DNA from: Ignavibacteriota bacterium
Lineage (GTDB): Bacteria > Bacteroidota > Ignavibacteria > UBA10030 > SZUA-254
DNA length: 55,179 bases
Assembly: GCA_025358305.1 (NCBI GenBank)
Contig: JANYJZ010000031.1
Location: 1-55,179, forward strand
Reading direction: 5' to 3'
Positions 54,073 through 55,179 of the stretch are shown here, in pieces. Position numbers and translations under genes: made by a program. The first letter of the stretch is position 1, and each line of letters starts with the position of its first letter. Under the pieces are notes generated by a model that was not told the DNA's origin, ran no database searches, and saw only the letters and a list, made by a program, of their open reading frames with translations.

Positions 54073-54088
54073 TCGAACAAATGTTCGA
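54073..54088. promoter_or_regulatory. LexA-box-like dyad
   Basis: TCGAACAAATGTTCGA: perfect seven-base arms around AA. It matches CGAAC-N4-GTTCG, the SOS box of Gram-positive bacteria. It touches the -35 of the leftward promoter. Whether LexA of this organism uses this site type is unknown. Confidence 0.45.
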
Positions 54089-54193
54089 TATTTGGCAGGC
54101 ACGGGCAGGGATGCGTGCTCCGCAGTGGGAGAGAACAACCCCTAGATCGAAGAAATCACGGGATTTTTGAGGTACGGGGAGCCTTCAGCAGGT

Positions 54194-54856
54194 TCACCTT
54201 CGAAGGACCTTCAGTATCGCTTCGCTCTTGGAGCGGACATGGAGTTTTTCGTACACCTTATGGATGTGCGTCCGCACGGTTGAGGCGGAGATGAACAGCT
54301 TCTCCGCGATCTCCTTGTACCGAAGGCCTTTGGCGAGGTATCCGAGAATCTCGCGCTCCCGTTTCGTGAGCGTTTCCGTCTCTTGGGCAGACACCGCCTG
54401 CTGGTCGTGGAACGTCTGGACGATCTTCCGCGCGATCTCCGCCGACATCGGGGAGCCGCCCTCCCGCAGCTCGGTGATCGCGGCGAGGAGCTTGTCCGGT
54501 GTTGTCCGTTTGACGAGGTATCCCGTCGCTCCCGCCTTCAAGGCGGAGAAGACATGTTCATCATTCTCGTAGACCGTCAGCATCATGATCTGTACATGCG
54601 GAAGCAGGCTTTTCATCCGCCTCGTGCACTCGATCCCCGACATCCCGGGCATGTTGATGTCCATCAGGATGACGTCCGGACGCTTCCCGGCGATCTCCGC
54701 AAGTGCCGCTTCGGCGGAACGGTACGCTCCAATGCACGAATAGCCGTCCGAGGCGTTGATGAGTTCCACCAATCCCTCCCGGATGGTATCGTTGTCGTCG
54801 ACGATGGCGATGTGCACGTTTCCGGCGGCTTCCGTCAATTGATCCTTCTCCAACAT
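54194..54856 (-). CDS. NarL/FixJ-type response regulator
   Basis: 220 residues from ATG 54856 (GGAAGAG upstream). Receiver with DD20-21, Asp66 (VILMDINMPG) and YLVKRTTP Lys; LuxR domain LTKREREILGYLAKG, KEIAEKLFISASTVRTHIHK. Follows its likely partner kinase by 59 bases. About 60 residues of linker are rich in Glu/Gln. Confidence 0.93.
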   Translation of the reverse strand: MLEKDQLTEAAGNVHIAIVDDNDTIREGLVELINASDGYSCIGAYRSAEAALAEIAGKRPDVILMDINMPGMSGIECTRRMKSLLPHVQIMMLTVYENDEHVFSALKAGATGYLVKRTTPDKLLAAITELREGGSPMSAEIARKIVQTFHDQQAVSAQETETLTKREREILGYLAKGLRYKEIAEKLFISASTVRTHIHKVYEKLHVRSKSEAILKVLRR

Positions 54857-54915
54857 AGATACTCTTCCTGATGCGAACAATGAAACAAATGGTCTATTCT
54901 CTCGCGGTCCCCGCG

Positions 54916-55179
54916 CTACCGGCGGACGTCCGCCCGTACCGTGACGACCGTTCCGCCCCCCGTGGAGGCCCCGATCTCGCACGTCCCGCCGATATTTCCC
55001 ATCCGACGGCGCATGTTCTCGAGTCCGTTGCCGAACGCGGAACGCTGCTCCTCGCTCATCCCTTTGCCGTTATCCTCGATCCTGAGTTCGACGGCACCCG
55101 CGTCGACCCGCACCCGGACATGCACCGACGTGGCCCCGGCATGCTTGACGACGTTCGTCGCGGCTTCCTTGACAGCCAT
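54916..55179 (-). CDS. Sensor histidine kinase, C-terminal ATPase part (5' end outside window)
   Basis: Last 87 residues only. HATPase domain: N-box VKEAATNVVKHAGA, G1 IEDNGKGM and G2 GNGLENMRRRMGNIGG. This is the NarX/DegS-like class, in keeping with the NarL-type regulator next to it. The dimerisation and sensor domains lie beyond the window. Confidence 0.9.
   Translation of the reverse strand: MAVKEAATNVVKHAGATSVHVRVRVDAGAVELRIEDNGKGMSEEQRSAFGNGLENMRRRMGNIGGTCEIGASTGGGTVVTVRADVRR

Noticed and set aside
54060-54095. tRNA-like T-arm (GGTTCAATC)
   Set aside because: No matching T stem, anticodon arm or acceptor stem; the sequence is better explained by the dyad and promoter.

Overview
The window looks like chromosomal DNA from a GC-rich bacterium of the FCB group (Bacteroidota/Ignavibacteriota-like). 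The clearest sign is the 2192-residue secreted protein at 16051-22629. It ends in a type IX secretion (T9SS) C-terminal sorting domain with the NFPNPFNP signature common in Ignavibacteria and related lineages. Large two-component-regulator propellers, partner-switching regulators and peptidase/propeller/barrel fusions fit the same group. Promoters that can be read by eye are of the TTGAnn-N17-TAnnnT type rather than the TAnnTTTG type of Bacteroidia, which argues for a lineage outside Bacteroidia. The exact taxon cannot be fixed from sequence alone. No rRNA, tRNA, CRISPR array, transposase or integrase was found.

Layout. 1-2052: tail of an OmpR-type regulator, two small Cys-containing exported proteins with a perfect 26-bp palindrome between them, and a small conserved protein. 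2157-4598: a leftward signalling group (NarL-type regulator, 7-TM protein, LiaS/NarX-like kinase) carrying two copies of a 45-bp upstream element. 4691-7563: a gene remnant and a Ser/Thr kinase with a beta-propeller sensor. 7893-14083: two alpha/beta hydrolases, a zinc ribbon, a methyltransferase/membrane-protein operon, an Old Yellow Enzyme with a 24-codon leader frame, and a MOSC protein. 14282-22629: two paralogous exported proteins, each behind a near-duplicate promoter, followed by the giant T9SS protein with a matrixin-type zinc protease and a VWA-like domain.

22759-35037 is the regulatory core. It holds a propeller/Y_Y_Y sensor fused to a PP2C phosphatase, an RsbW-like kinase, a STAS antagonist, a second PP2C phosphatase, a second RsbW-like kinase and STAS protein, then an ECF sigma factor overlapping an anti-sigma factor. 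The extracytoplasmic part of the anti-sigma factor is a previously unfamiliar array of fourteen 12-residue repeats. Downstream are a gluzincin/propeller/beta-barrel outer-membrane protein and a PrsW-type intramembrane protease, the family that cleaves anti-sigma factors. I infer one envelope-to-transcription signalling island.

35110-44185: a Tat-exported DsrE-like protein faces a leftward operon of ATP-grasp enzyme, 1166-residue GH13 enzyme, glgC, glgA and a di-haem cytochrome c. 44267-49561: a solitary Sll1717-like P-loop ATPase, pdxH, an aminotransferase, a TlpA-like thioredoxin and an outer-membrane beta-barrel. 49683-53687: a tight enolase/phosphohexomutase/MFS operon. 53790-54088 holds an apparently complete small transcription unit: a LexA-like CGAAC-N4-GTTCG dyad, a 17-spaced promoter, an RNA hairpin or 40-codon frame, and a perfect terminator. 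54194-55179 is another two-component pair, its kinase cut by the window edge.
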